This document shows, one piece after another, positions 34,827 through 44,217 of a stretch of 64,000 bases of DNA (within the stretch, counting starts at the first letter, position 1; each line of letters starts with the position of its first letter). The stretch lies in the NCBI GenBank assembly GCA_965222935.1, contig CBDCVA010000002.1:1426001-1490000 (forward strand), in the 5' to 3' direction. The notes below the pieces were generated by a model. The model worked only from the letters and a program-made list of their open reading frames with translations. It made no database searches and was not told where the DNA came from. A program made the translations under genes and the position numbers. Source of the stretch: CBDCVA01 sp965222935 [NCBI: Candidatus Latescibacterota bacterium] (GTDB lineage: Bacteria > Latescibacterota > CBDCVA01).

Positions 34827-35798
34827 ATGAAAGCCATCCGCGTTCACACCCCCGGAGACCGGAATGTTCTGCGCTACGAGGATGCCCCCACCCCATCTCC
34901 GGGTCCCGGCGAGGCGCTGTTGAAGCTGGAGGCCATCGGCGTCAACTTCATCGACATCTACATCCGCAAGGGGATGTATCCCGGCGAGATGCCCCTCATC
35001 CTCGGCATGGAAGGCGCGGGCACCGTGGAGGCCGTCGGCCCGGACGTCCCGGATGTGGCGGTGGGCGACCGCGCGGCCTACGCCATGACACCGGGCTCCT
35101 ACGCCGAGTACGCCGTCCTGCCCGCCTCCTCCCGACTGGTCAAGCTCCCCGACGGCGTGAACACGCGCACGGCGGCCGCCGTGATGCTCCAAGGCATGAC
35201 GGCTCATTACCTGACGCACTCCACCTACCCCCTGGGGGCGGGCGATACGGCCCTCGTTCATGCGGCGGCGGGCGGCGTGGGGCTGCTGTTGGTGCAGATG
35301 GCGAAGCGGCGCGGGGCACGCGTGTTCGGTACGGTCTCGACGGAAGCCAAGGCCGAGCTGGCGAAGGGGGCCGGGGCGGATGAGGTCATCCTCTATACGG
35401 AGCAGGATTTCGAGGCCGAGGTGAAACGCCTGACCGACGGCCGCGGCGTGCAGGTGGTCTACGATGCCGTGGGCGCCACGACGTTCGAGAAGAGCCTCGA
35501 CTGCCTGGCCCCGCGCGGGTTCATGGTCCTCTACGGCCAATCGAGCGGCCCCGTTTCTCCTTTCGACCTCTCGCGGCTCAGTCCCAAAGGCTCCCTTTTC
35601 ATCACGCGCCCCAGCCTGGCCCACCACGTGCTCACGCGCGAGGAGCTGCTCAGCCGGGCCGGGGACGTGCTGGGGTGGGTCGCCTCCGGCGAGCTCGACG
35701 TGCAGGTGGACCGCACCTTTCCGCTGGCGGAGGCCGCCCGAGCCCACCGGCGCCTGGAGGAGCGATTGAGCACGGGCAAGCTCTTGCTGATACCGTGA
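34827..35798 (+). CDS. qor: NADPH:quinone oxidoreductase (zinc-free MDR family)
   Basis: A 323-residue medium-chain reductase of the QOR type, reducing quinones or enones with NADPH in the cytosol. It lacks the catalytic and structural zinc cysteines. Features are VNFIDIYIRKG and GMEGAGTVEAVG, and the nucleotide motif HAAAGGVGLL (AAxGGVG). It ends in KLLLIP, typical of the family. The start has AGAAAGGCGGGACC upstream. It is 58 bp after the PhyH gene and may be cotranscribed. Confidence 0.88.
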   Translation: MKAIRVHTPGDRNVLRYEDAPTPSPGPGEALLKLEAIGVNFIDIYIRKGMYPGEMPLILGMEGAGTVEAVGPDVPDVAVGDRAAYAMTPGSYAEYAVLPASSRLVKLPDGVNTRTAAAVMLQGMTAHYLTHSTYPLGAGDTALVHAAAGGVGLLLVQMAKRRGARVFGTVSTEAKAELAKGAGADEVILYTEQDFEAEVKRLTDGRGVQVVYDAVGATTFEKSLDCLAPRGFMVLYGQSSGPVSPFDLSRLSPKGSLFITRPSLAHHVLTREELLSRAGDVLGWVASGELDVQVDRTFPLAEAARAHRRLEERLSTGKLLLIP

Positions 35799-35822
35799 AC
35801 CGACGCCTTGTCCGCAGCGCCC

Positions 35823-35850
35823 TTGACACAACGACGGAGCCGGCTATCTT
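35823..35850 (+). promoter_or_regulatory. Sigma-70-type promoter of the AbrB/PIN module
   Basis: TTGACA (35823-35828), a 16-nt spacer, and TATCTT (35845-35850), 35 nt before the antitoxin ATG. Confidence 0.75.
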
Positions 35851-35853
35851 GTT

Positions 35854-35865
35854 TTTCATATGAAA
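35854..35865. promoter_or_regulatory. Palindrome TTTCATATGAAA, candidate autorepression operator
   Basis: A perfect 12-bp palindrome placed immediately after the -10 box, at the expected transcription start. AbrB-type antitoxins repress their own promoters by binding such sites, so this is the likely operator. The assignment is positional. Confidence 0.5.
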
Positions 35866-35884
35866 TTCTTACTTTGGAGGGGCC

Positions 35885-36166
35885 ATGCGTACCACCGTTT
35901 CCACCCGAGGCCAGACCATCATTCCTCGCGCTATCCGGGATAAGTTAGGGATCGAATCGGGCACGAAGCTGCACTGGGAGGTGCGCGGCGGGACCCTCAT
36001 CGCGGTGCCGCTGCCGGATGATCCCATCAAGGCCTCCATCGGCATTCTGAAAGGGATGCCCGGTCTGAGCGTGGCGGACCTCCTGGCGGATCGCCAGCAG
36101 GAGCGCCGACGTGAGCGCGAGCAGGAAGAGCGGGAGGAGAGGCTCCGACGCCCGCGTACGTCCTAG
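35885..36166 (+). CDS. AbrB/SpoVT-family antitoxin (VapB-like)
   Basis: A 93-residue swapped-hairpin AbrB domain: MRTTVSTRGQTIIPRAIRDK, then LGIESGTKLHWEV. A charged C-terminal tail, very rich in Glu and Arg (QQERRREREQEEREE), would wrap and neutralise the toxin. TTGGAGGGGCC precedes the ATG. The gene ends with TAG at 36164-36166, inside the PIN toxin frame, the usual overlap of a type II module. Autoregulation through the palindrome at 35854-35865 is expected. Confidence 0.87.
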   Translation: MRTTVSTRGQTIIPRAIRDKLGIESGTKLHWEVRGGTLIAVPLPDDPIKASIGILKGMPGLSVADLLADRQQERRREREQEEREERLRRPRTS

Positions 36167-36561
36167 ACACATCGGCGGTGTTCGCCGTCCTGTACGACGA
36201 GGAGGGGAGAGAGGTTGTCCAGAGCCTGCTCCAGACGGCTCGTCGGGAGGGCAATGGGGCGGGCGCTGCCGCCCTGCACCTGCCCTTCATCGTCCTCATG
36301 GAGCTCGAGTACAAGCTCCTACGCCATTCCGAGCGGGATGCCGAGCGCAGCCTGGCACTGGTGCTGAGCTGGCCCGTGACGGTGCAGGAATCCTCACCCC
36401 GATGGCGGAGCGAGGCCGCGCGGATCAAGGCAACCGCCAGGGTGTCGGTGGCCGATGCCTGGATCGCGGGCCTGGCACTGCTTCTGGACGCCGAGCTCGT
36501 GCACAAGGACCCCGAGTTCGACGCCGTGCCGGAACTGCGTGCCCTGCGGCTGGGCTCCTAA
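36148..36561 (+). CDS. PIN-domain toxin (VapC-like) with ACG at the expected start position
   Basis: A protein of about 137 residues with the full PIN RNase catalytic set: Asp in YVLDTSAVFAVL, Glu in MELEYKLL, Asp in SVADAWIAGLA, and Asp in LVHKDPEFD. The toxin frame is closed upstream by TGA at 36112-36114 and contains no ATG, GTG or TTG before the essential LDTSA motif. The codon at 36148-36150 is ACG, exactly 8 nt after the ribosome-binding site GGGAGGAG, where homologues have ATG (M-P-x-Y-V-L-D). Either ACG is used weakly or the start has mutated. The first standard codon (GTG 36178) would delete the catalytic Asp. Confidence 0.75.
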   Translation, partial: TPAYVLDTSAVFAVLYDEEGREVVQSLLQTARREGNGAGAAALHLPFIVLMELEYKLLRHSERDAERSLALVLSWPVTVQESSPRWRSEAARIKATARVSVADAWIAGLALLLDAELVHKDPEFDAVPELRALRLGS

Positions 36562-36575
36562 CCGCCCGCTTAAAT

Positions 36576-36596
36576 GGCAAGGGATGGACCCTTGCC
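36576..36596 (+). repeat. Perfect 8-bp hairpin after the PIN toxin gene
   Basis: GGCAAGGG and CCCTTGCC around the loop ATGGA, 15 bp past the toxin stop. There is no T run after it, so it is not a standard rho-independent terminator; it may stabilise the mRNA 3' end. Confidence 0.5.
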
Positions 36597-36705
36597 ACGT
36601 CACCCTTGCCCTCTATCTTACTGGACATTCGCGGCTGGGAGCGGCATTGCATCAGGTCGAGCGCTATAGCCGACTCGCAAGAATGACTCAACCGAAGGAG
36701 GCATC

Positions 36706-36912
36706 ATGGCCCGTCTCGTCAAGCACGTTCGCAACGCGCCCTACGAGGTCAAGGTCGAGGGCGCCGAAAAATCCGTCTGGATCTGCGCGTGCGGCCTCTC
36801 GCAGGACAAGCCTTACTGCGACGGTTCGCACAGGCGCGCCCGCGACGAGGGCGAGGGCGAAATCTACCTCTACGACGCCGAGGGCCGCGTACAGGCGCCC
36901 GTCGGGTACTGA
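36706..36912 (+). CDS. CDGSH iron-sulfur domain protein
   Basis: A 68-residue protein with one [2Fe-2S] CDGSH motif, CACGLSQDKPYCDGSH, giving three Cys and one His ligand. The N-terminal MARLVKHVRNAPYEVKV is typical of small bacterial CDGSH proteins. GAAGGAGGCATC precedes the ATG. Such proteins are thought to act in electron transfer or Fe-S/redox sensing; no partner is evident here. The 177 bp between it and murA hold nothing identifiable. Confidence 0.92.
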   Translation: MARLVKHVRNAPYEVKVEGAEKSVWICACGLSQDKPYCDGSHRRARDEGEGEIYLYDAEGRVQAPVGY

Positions 36913-37089
36913 GACCGATCTTCACTACACGCGTCCAAGGCGTCGGGAGGGGCGCGCAGCCCAGACGTACGAGGGCCTCTTCGGGGCCATGATGCTCCCG
37001 TGGGTCTCGACGACCTGCGAGGTGCCCGAGATGGTGACGTTACGTGTGCTGATTTTTCCAGAGCGCTAGTGAACCGCAAGGGAGGTCCG

Positions 37090-38400
37090 ATGTCCACAGC
37101 GCCCATAGGCGACGTCATCACCATCGAAGGCGGTCATCGCATCTCGGGCGCCATCACGCCAGCGGGGAACAAGAACGAGGCCATGGCGCTCATTGCCGCC
37201 AGCCTGCTGACCGATGAGTCCGTCGTCCTGCGCAACGTCCCCCGCATCGGCGACACGCACGTCATGCTCGCCATCGCGACCGATCTGGGCGTCGAAGCGG
37301 CCTGGACCGGCGACCACGAGGTGACCCTCCGCGCCCGCGAGGTGCGCAAGACCGAGCTCGATCCCGCGCTTTGCAGACGCATCCGGGCATCCCTTCTTTT
37401 CGCGGCACCGCTGCTCGTCCGACAGGGCGAGGTAGACCTGCCGTCCCCAGGCGGCGACCCCATCGGCCGCCGCCGCATTGACACGCACCTTTGGGCACTC
37501 CACACGCTGGGCGCCACCTTCGAGATCGGCAGTACCTACAAGCTACGGGCCGCCGGCCTGCGCGGTGCCAAGGTCTTCCTGGACGAAATGAGCGTCACCG
37601 CGACAGAGAACGCGCTGATGGCCGCCGCCATGGCTTCCGGGCAGACGGTGATCGACAACGCCGCCAGCGAGCCCCACGTCCAGCAACTCGCCCGTTGCCT
37701 CGTCCGGATGGGCGCCAGCATCGAGGGCATCGGCACCAATCGTCTGGCCATCGAGGGAGCAGACCGTCTGCGCGGGGTGGACCACACGATCGAGGCCGAT
37801 CACATCGAGGTTGGAAGCCTGATAGGCCTCGCCGCCGTCACCGAGAGCGAACTGGTGATCCGCGAGGTGGGGTCCGAAAGCCTGCGAATGACGCTTTTGG
37901 CCTTCAAGCGGCTGGGCGTCGAGATCAGCTTCGAAGGGAGCGACCTGCGCGTCCCCGCGCCTCAGAAACTACGCGTGGTCCCCGACATCGGCGGCACCAT
38001 CCCCACGATCGCGGATGCCCCCTGGCCCGGCCTGCCCCCGGACATGATCAGCATCCTCCTGGTCGTGGCGACCCAGGCCGAGGGCCCCGTCCTGATCTTC
38101 GAGAGGCTCTTCGAGAGCCGCCTCTTTTTCACCGACCGCCTGATCGATATGGGCGCCCGCATCGTCCTGTGCGATCCCCACCGCGCCCTGGTCATCGGTC
38201 CATCGCGCCTGCAGGGCAGCGAGGTTTCGAGCCCTGACATCCGTGCCGGCATCGCCATGCTGATCGCCGGGCTGTGCGCGGAGGGTAAAACCATCATCCG
38301 CAACGTCGGCCAGATAGACCGAGGCTATGAAGCCATCGACGAGCGGCTTCGCGCCCTGGGCGCCCACATCACCCGTTCGGACGAACCGCCGGTCTCCTGA
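37090..38400 (+). CDS. murA: UDP-N-acetylglucosamine 1-carboxyvinyltransferase with Asp at the catalytic Cys position
   Basis: A 436-residue enzyme of the first committed step of peptidoglycan synthesis, adding enolpyruvate from PEP to UDP-GlcNAc. It has the EPSP-synthase-type double inverse barrel, the conserved Lys28 in AGNKNE, Arg99 in RRIRASLLF, and the late VSSPDIRAG motif. The loop that normally reads PGGCxIG reads PSPGGDPIG, so the PEP-binding Cys is Asp123. MurA enzymes with Asp there, as in mycobacteria and Chlamydia, are active and resist fosfomycin. The start is set by AAGGGAGGTCCG. The 3' end overlaps the convergent membrane-protein gene by 32 bp. Confidence 0.88.
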   Translation: MSTAPIGDVITIEGGHRISGAITPAGNKNEAMALIAASLLTDESVVLRNVPRIGDTHVMLAIATDLGVEAAWTGDHEVTLRAREVRKTELDPALCRRIRASLLFAAPLLVRQGEVDLPSPGGDPIGRRRIDTHLWALHTLGATFEIGSTYKLRAAGLRGAKVFLDEMSVTATENALMAAAMASGQTVIDNAASEPHVQQLARCLVRMGASIEGIGTNRLAIEGADRLRGVDHTIEADHIEVGSLIGLAAVTESELVIREVGSESLRMTLLAFKRLGVEISFEGSDLRVPAPQKLRVVPDIGGTIPTIADAPWPGLPPDMISILLVVATQAEGPVLIFERLFESRLFFTDRLIDMGARIVLCDPHRALVIGPSRLQGSEVSSPDIRAGIAMLIAGLCAEGKTIIRNVGQIDRGYEAIDERLRALGAHITRSDEPPVS

Positions 38401-39547
38401 GAGCCGACCCCGCTTCACGCATTGACGACCGGCCGCTCGGAGATTTCCCTTCCCGCGCCCGGTGCAGAAGGATCGCCGCTTCCCGCTCCGTAATCGGTGG
38501 GGTTCCGCCCTCCAGGTCTTCGACGAGCAGGGCCGCCGTCACCTCCGCGCGCGCCGCCATCGCGTCGTCAATCGTCCCGGCTGCCCGCAACCTGGCCAGG
38601 TTCTCAGCGTCGAAGGTCCGCGCCGCGCCGGCGGCCCTGGCGGACACGTCCATCCCCAGGTCGGTCATCGTCAGCCGTCTATCGGCGATCACGGGCGGCA
38701 ACGTGACATGGCAGCGCCACGCATCCAGATCGCCCCCCGGCGTGAGAAAGACGATGACGTTGTACCAGCGCTCATCGGTCCAGAATACCCACAGAAGCTC
38801 CTGATCCGTTCGGAAGAAGCCGCCCGCCGTAAGCACGAGTGCTCCCTTGATTCCGTGAAAGACGAGCCGTTGCGGGGTGCGCGCCACCAGGCGTTTTTTG
38901 CCGCGCTTGCTCAGCGTTCCATCCGCTCGCTCGGTGACCAGCATCCAAGCAGGTTCGGCGGGTTGCGGCTCAGCTCGTTCAGCGAGCGTGGCAATGAGGT
39001 GGGCGCATGCCCCTGGCCCCTCCACGCTGGCGAAGGTGTGGCGCTTGACCGTGCGCAAAAGGAGAGCCGGGCCCACCCGTCCCGTCACAAAGGCCGTCGC
39101 GCGGCCCTTGCGTCCCGCTTCGCGCAGCTTGAAGCGCCCGACGTGGTATCCCGGAAGTTCCACGCCGAACGTGCGAAGCCCCAGGTGGTAATCGGCGCCC
39201 AGTTCCACCGCCTTGCACGCCTGAAGCCGCTCGTAGGGGAATGTCCGCCGGTAGAGCCCCCACTGCAACCGCACGGCATCGGCCCGGACTTCGAGCCACC
39301 ATCGTCTGCGCGCATAGACATCGTGGGCCGCCAGTAGGGTGAGACCGACGAAGAGGGCGGTGACGATCTCGAAGAGGGGCCTCGGCAGTTCGCCACCAAT
39401 CCCCAGGCTGTGCAGGAGCAAAAGCCCCGCCATCGGCACGATGAGTAGAAACGACTCGAAGATGAGCGACCCCACGCGTGCGCGGATCGGAACGCGGTGA
39501 GGCAGGGGCGGGATGGCGGGTGCTGGGGGCATCATAAGCCGCGTCAC
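38369..39547 (-). CDS. Membrane protein with PH-like and DUF402-like domains
   Basis: A 392-residue protein. Two N-terminal membrane helices (FLLIVPMAGLLLLH and IVTALFVGLTLLAA) lead to a bacterial PH-like domain: the stretch RADAVRLQWGLYRRTFPYERL, then GLRTFGVELPGYHVGRFKL. A second domain resembles DUF402, with RLVFHGIKGALVL, then WTDERWYNVIVFLTPGGDL, then LTMTDLGMDV. DUF402 proteins bind nucleotides or nucleoside diphosphates in other contexts. The combination is uncommon, and no function can be assigned. The gene is convergent with murA and divergent from the M24 gene. Confidence 0.65.
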   Translation of the reverse strand: MTRLMMPPAPAIPPLPHRVPIRARVGSLIFESFLLIVPMAGLLLLHSLGIGGELPRPLFEIVTALFVGLTLLAAHDVYARRRWWLEVRADAVRLQWGLYRRTFPYERLQACKAVELGADYHLGLRTFGVELPGYHVGRFKLREAGRKGRATAFVTGRVGPALLLRTVKRHTFASVEGPGACAHLIATLAERAEPQPAEPAWMLVTERADGTLSKRGKKRLVARTPQRLVFHGIKGALVLTAGGFFRTDQELLWVFWTDERWYNVIVFLTPGGDLDAWRCHVTLPPVIADRRLTMTDLGMDVSARAAGAARTFDAENLARLRAAGTIDDAMAARAEVTAALLVEDLEGGTPPITEREAAILLHRAREGKSPSGRSSMREAGSALRRPAVRPNG

Positions 39548-39739
39548 ACAGGGGCGGGCCGTTGAACCAATCGGCCGCGCTCAACGTACCGTCCCCGGCG
39601 GGCACCGTCAACCTCGCTTCTCTCCACGCGATGACGGCGGCCTTGTGCACCAGCTTGCGGCGCGCCGCATGATGCTGTTTCGTTGCACGCGACGGCGTTC
39701 ACGTCCGGGGCTACACCTCCAGAGACTCAGGGCGGCCAG

Positions 39740-40942
39740 ATGAAGAGGGACCCAAACGCAGTGCGGAAGCCGCCTTTCGACGAGGAGAGAGCGAGCCGCC
39801 TGATGCTCGAGGCCGGCCTGGACGCTCTCGTCGTCCATTCTCCGCAGAACGTCGCCTATCTGACCAGCGTCCCGCCCGCGCCCCCGCTCGATCCCGAGTG
39901 CATCCTCCTCGATGGCCGCGCCTACCACTGCTGCTTCGTCGTCCTTCCGCGCGACCGGTCGCTTCCGCCCTTCATGACACCGACGACGGGTGAGGTCGGA
40001 CATCTCTCATGGCACGACCCGTGGATCACCGACCGCCGGGCATGGGGTCCACCCACAGCGGTCGAGGGCGCTGCGGGCAGTGCGCCCATCGCCAGAGGGC
40101 CCATCAAGGCTCTCGCCGCCGGTCTTGAAGAGCGCGGCCTCGATCGAGCGGTGTTAGGCGTCGAACGCAGCTTCGTCAGCGTCAGGATGGCCGAGCGGTT
40201 CGCACAGGCGCTGCCCGACGCGACGCTGGCCGATGCCACTGATCTATTGTGGGCGCTCAGACAGATCAAGGAGCCGTGGGAGTTAGATGCCCTGCGCCGC
40301 GCCGCCCGGGCGACCGAGGCCGCCTTCCGTTCCGGTTTCGCCGCTGCCCGACCGGGGATGACCGAGCGCGAGATGGCGCGGCTTATGGAGAACGCCCTCG
40401 CTGAAAAAGGCGCCCGAGGCCGCTGGATAGACGTGGCGTTCGGCCCCAAGGGTGCGCAGCACGTCGGGCCGACTGACGCGGCTCTTGAGCACGGCCATCT
40501 CGTCTATCTCCATGCGGGCGGCGAGGTCGAGGGCTACGTCTCCGGCCTCTCACGCATCGCCGTGCTCGGTGCTCCGAGCGGCGAGATGGCGCGGCTTTAC
40601 GCCGCGATCCTGGAAGCCGCCGACGCCGTTCGGAACCGCCTGCAGACCGGAGCCATCCCTCACGAGGTCTACGGGAGCGGCCTCGCGGCGCTATCGCGAT
40701 GGAACCTGAATCCTCACGTCCCGATGCTCGGCCACGGCGTCGGCTTGGGGTCCCGCGAGCCGCCCTTTCTGACCCCCGATGAGGCGCGTCCTCTCGCTGA
40801 GGGAATGGTGCTCGCCATCGATGTGCCCCTGCGCGCCTCGGGCATCGGCGCACTCAGCTTCGGGGACACAGGGGTCGTGACCGATCACGGCTTCGAGCCC
40901 ATGACGGAACCCGATCGCGGCCTGGTCCGGCTCCCCTCTTGA
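39740..40942 (+). CDS. M24 (Xaa-Pro peptidase/creatinase) family protein lacking most metal ligands
   Basis: A 400-residue pita-bread-fold protein with a creatinase N-terminal domain (GLDALVVHSPQNVAYLTS) and a C-terminal catalytic domain. In metal-dependent relatives five ligands appear as D...D...H...E...E. Here the first two positions read VYLHAGG (His) and VSGLSR (Gly). The His motif GHGVGL is kept. The last two read LAIDVP (Asp for Glu) and LSFGDTG (Gly for Glu). The protein therefore probably binds no dinuclear metal centre. Creatinase itself uses this fold without metal, so a hydrolase of small guanidino or amide compounds is possible; a pseudoenzyme is the alternative. Confidence 0.78.
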   Translation: MKRDPNAVRKPPFDEERASRLMLEAGLDALVVHSPQNVAYLTSVPPAPPLDPECILLDGRAYHCCFVVLPRDRSLPPFMTPTTGEVGHLSWHDPWITDRRAWGPPTAVEGAAGSAPIARGPIKALAAGLEERGLDRAVLGVERSFVSVRMAERFAQALPDATLADATDLLWALRQIKEPWELDALRRAARATEAAFRSGFAAARPGMTEREMARLMENALAEKGARGRWIDVAFGPKGAQHVGPTDAALEHGHLVYLHAGGEVEGYVSGLSRIAVLGAPSGEMARLYAAILEAADAVRNRLQTGAIPHEVYGSGLAALSRWNLNPHVPMLGHGVGLGSREPPFLTPDEARPLAEGMVLAIDVPLRASGIGALSFGDTGVVTDHGFEPMTEPDRGLVRLPS

Positions 40943-41009
40943 CAACGCGACCTTCAGGCCGCTGCATGTATCGTGGGTCCGCGTTCCCCCGAATCGAAGG
41001 AGACGAGCG

Positions 41010-41816
41010 ATGCGACTAGAGAACAAGACCGCGCTAATCACGGGCGCCGGGAGCGGCATTGGCCGCGCCAGCGCGGAACTGTTCGCGAGGGAAGGGGCGA
41101 AGGTCGCCGTTGTGGACATCAACCCCGAAGGCGGCAGGGAGACGGTCGGGACGATCCAGGCTGCGGGGGGCGAGGCGATCTTCGTGGAAGCGGACGTCGC
41201 CAGGGTGGCCGACTGCGAGCGGATGGTCGCCGAGACGGTCGACGCGTTCGGTGGGCTGAACGTGCTGTTCAACAACGCCGGTATCGCCCTGTTCAAACGG
41301 ACCTCGGAAACCGATGAAGAGGCGTGGAATCGCGTCGTGGACGTCAACCTCAAGGGCGTCTTCTTCGGCTCGAAGGCGGCGCTCCCGCATCTAATCGAGG
41401 CGGGCGGCGGAAGCGTCATCCATACGGCCTCCGTTAACAGCTTCCAGGGATTCAGCAGGCTCGTGGCCTACGCCGGCACCAAGGGCGGCGTCGCCGGCAT
41501 GACCGTCGCGATGGCCAAGGACTTCGCCGAACACCGCATTCGCGTCAACTGCATTTGCCCCGGGGCGGTGGAGACCCCCATCAACAAGGCCTTCCTCGAT
41601 GAGCAGCCCGATCCCGAGAGGGCGCGCGGCGTGCTGGCGAGCTTCCATGCCATCAGGCGGTTGGGGCAGCCGCTGGACATTGCCCAGGCCGCGCTCTGGT
41701 TGGCCGGCGACGAATCGACGTGGGTCACGGGCGTCGCCCTGCCGGTGGACGGCGGTTCCCTGACCAACCCGCTGTCCGATGACATCTTCATGCGGGAGTT
41801 CGGCTCCGCCGGCTAG
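41010..41816 (+). CDS. Short-chain dehydrogenase/reductase (FabG/BA-like)
   Basis: A 268-residue SDR with TGAGSGIG, NNAGI, and the active-site Ser in TASVNS with Tyr and Lys in YAGTK; the end is PVDGGSLTNP. VVDINPEG after the second strand indicates NAD+ preference. GAAGGAGACGAGCG precedes the ATG. The substrate is unknown. It is 68 bp downstream of the M24 gene in the same direction. Confidence 0.88.
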   Translation: MRLENKTALITGAGSGIGRASAELFAREGAKVAVVDINPEGGRETVGTIQAAGGEAIFVEADVARVADCERMVAETVDAFGGLNVLFNNAGIALFKRTSETDEEAWNRVVDVNLKGVFFGSKAALPHLIEAGGGSVIHTASVNSFQGFSRLVAYAGTKGGVAGMTVAMAKDFAEHRIRVNCICPGAVETPINKAFLDEQPDPERARGVLASFHAIRRLGQPLDIAQAALWLAGDESTWVTGVALPVDGGSLTNPLSDDIFMREFGSAG

Positions 41817-41946
41817 GCGAGATGCGGCTGGAGGGCAAGACCGCGCCGACCACTCGGGAAGAGTCATTCACGAACAGGAGGACAAACATGGCATAGGGAA
41901 AAAGTATAACGTTTCGTTTCCAGACCAGCCGTGCGACCCTGCCTTG

Positions 41947-42375
41947 ATGGCAGAAACGACAAGCAAATATTTTGAGGCGATTCGGGAACACAACAAGGAA
42001 GATTGGAAGATGTTGTTTTCCGGCATTCCGCATTTTGAAGACCCAAAGGGAACTAAACCCTACATCTCAGAGTGGAATCTCGATGTGTTTTTCAGGAATT
42101 TCCAAAAGCTTTTCCCGAAAATTCAAAAGGCCGAGCATCGTATTATCGAACGGGGAGAGAATTCTCTGAAGGTGGAATGGACCCTCGCGGCGAAGACGTT
42201 CTTGAGAGGTCTGAAAGCACAATTCAGCGGAACGGAGAGCTTTTATTTCGATCCGCAGGGCAAGATCCTGGTCGCCTTCGCGGAATGGGAACCCGCCGCA
42301 CTCGCCGAGGATTTGATGGAACGATATCGGGCTTCCCTGCGTGAGGGAAAATCGGAGTCGGGAAGCTCGCTTTGA
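41947..42375 (+). CDS. NTF2/SnoaL-like small protein with a disturbed 5' end
   Basis: About 142 residues starting MAETTSKYFEAIREHN, with a cone-shaped NTF2-like pattern: helix, GIPHFEDP, then curved strands ending AFAEWEPAALAED. SnoaL-like proteins are small ligand-binding or isomerase/hydrolase folds. The best ribosome-binding site, AGGAGG at 41876-41881, is followed by ATG 41888, but that frame reads ATG GCA TAG. The coding frame (GKKYNVSFPDQP...) is open across this point one base out of register. A one-base loss just after the original start is likely, leaving ATG 41947 or TTG 41944 as fallback starts. Base composition is less G+C-rich than the neighbours. Confidence 0.6.
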   Translation: MAETTSKYFEAIREHNKEDWKMLFSGIPHFEDPKGTKPYISEWNLDVFFRNFQKLFPKIQKAEHRIIERGENSLKVEWTLAAKTFLRGLKAQFSGTESFYFDPQGKILVAFAEWEPAALAEDLMERYRASLREGKSESGSSL

Positions 42376-42596
42376 GCGGATGAGGAGGCTTGGGTCCTGG
42401 CCGACGAATGGAGACATCAGGGCCAAAAGAAGGGCCTCGACGGAGCGGTTAGGGACGAGCCGCCTAGCGTCCCGTAAAATAAGGGACCCTGTCCTTTCCG
42501 GATCAAGGGGGTTGAGCTTTCTCAAGAGCACCTCGGGTGCGTGGCGAGGGGCTGTTCAGAGGTCGTCCACAGAGGATTGAGGGAGGAGAAGAGGCG

Positions 42597-44201
<1,605 letters not shown>

Positions 44202-44217
44202 ACGACGCTACAAGCTC

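Noticed and set aside
40939-40966. TTGACA before the SDR gene at 41010 as a promoter
   Set aside because: It overlaps the stop codon of the M24 gene, and no acceptable -10 box lies 16-18 nt downstream.
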